Source of the DNA: Gluconobacter frateurii
GTDB lineage: Bacteria; Pseudomonadota; Alphaproteobacteria; Acetobacterales; Acetobacteraceae
NCBI RefSeq assembly: GCF_002723955.1
Contig: NZ_BEWN01000002.1
Span: forward strand, 620,001 to 684,000
DNA length: 64,000 nt
Reading direction: 5' to 3'
Shown here: piece after piece, positions 63,987-64,000 of the stretch
How the letters are laid out: every line of letters starts with the position of its first letter
How positions within the stretch are numbered: the stretch's first letter is position 1
Position numbers and translations under genes: made by a program
The notes under the pieces: generated by a model
What the model saw: the letters and a program-made list of their open reading frames with translations, nothing else
Told to the model about the DNA's origin: nothing
Database searches by the model: none

Positions 63987-64000
63987 GCCAAGACTCTTTT

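Overview
The window reads as chromosomal DNA of an acetic acid bacterium (Acetobacteraceae), most likely Gluconobacter or a close relative. The evidence is the moderately high GC, the alphaproteobacterial RpoH, SspB and ThyX proteins, a two-piece permuted alphaproteobacterial tmRNA with the tag ANDNSEVLAVAA, a secreted Hint-domain protein, OprB sugar porins, and a PreT/PreA pyrimidine pathway. The genus is inferred; no rRNA is present. About 60 protein genes, three tRNAs (Tyr, Leu, Thr) and one tmRNA are supported. No CRISPR array, intact insertion sequence or prophage was seen.

Layout. 1-6.5 kb: a DUF4186 protein, a membrane-anchored exonuclease VII large-subunit-like protein, a family 2 glycosyltransferase, a lipoprotein, and gap-pgk with a strong terminator. 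6.5-12.7 kb: a GT39-like membrane glycosyltransferase, rpoH, an RluA-type pseudouridine synthase whose start codon overlaps that of a divergent DUF6476 gene, tspO, and an ArsR regulator divergent from an old yellow enzyme across a perfect palindrome. 12.7-17.3 kb: the Hint-domain protein, rlmB, tRNA-Tyr and ada. 17.4-26.5 kb: a full reductive pyrimidine-degradation cluster (preT, preA, N-carbamoyl-beta-alanine hydrolase, TetR regulator, NCS1 permease, dihydropyrimidinase, aminotransferase). Two RutR-box-like operators control its two arms.

26.6-35.7 kb: an accessory region that is partly AT-rich, with a TonB receptor and a sulfotransferase. A second TonB receptor follows, overlapping a Tat-type substrate-binding protein and a flavin monooxygenase, probably for organosulfur scavenging. 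35.7-40.5 kb: a DUF6538 integrase-like fragment beside tRNA-Leu, then a five-gene minus-strand operon. That operon encodes a degenerate ABC importer (ATPase-like protein without catalytic motifs, PotD-like binding protein, half-size permease) followed by a YcgN-type and a YgjP-type protein.

40.5-49.8 kb: a DUF883 protein, a holin-like membrane protein, a DUF1656/HlyD/NodT efflux set without its FUSC pump, an alpha/beta hydrolase, a CbpA-type DnaJ, a POT peptide transporter and an OprB porin. 49.8-57.4 kb: a siderophore-type TonB receptor with a Fur-like box, a second OprB porin, a POTRA-only protein, a DUF1643 protein, a periplasmic peroxiredoxin and an SLT/SPOR lytic transglycosylase. 57.5-64 kb: a Wzm/Wzt-type ABC exporter, a VOC protein, ssrA directly upstream of sspB, thyX, tRNA-Thr with two DnaA-box-like sites nearby, and mrp coupled to a tiny lipoprotein gene.

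The observations most worth following are the catalytically degenerate ABC importer operon, the TM-anchored XseA-like protein, the hidden two-piece tmRNA placed head-on into sspB, the paired RutR-like operators, and the TonB receptor/binding protein/monooxygenase unit that has no ABC permease.
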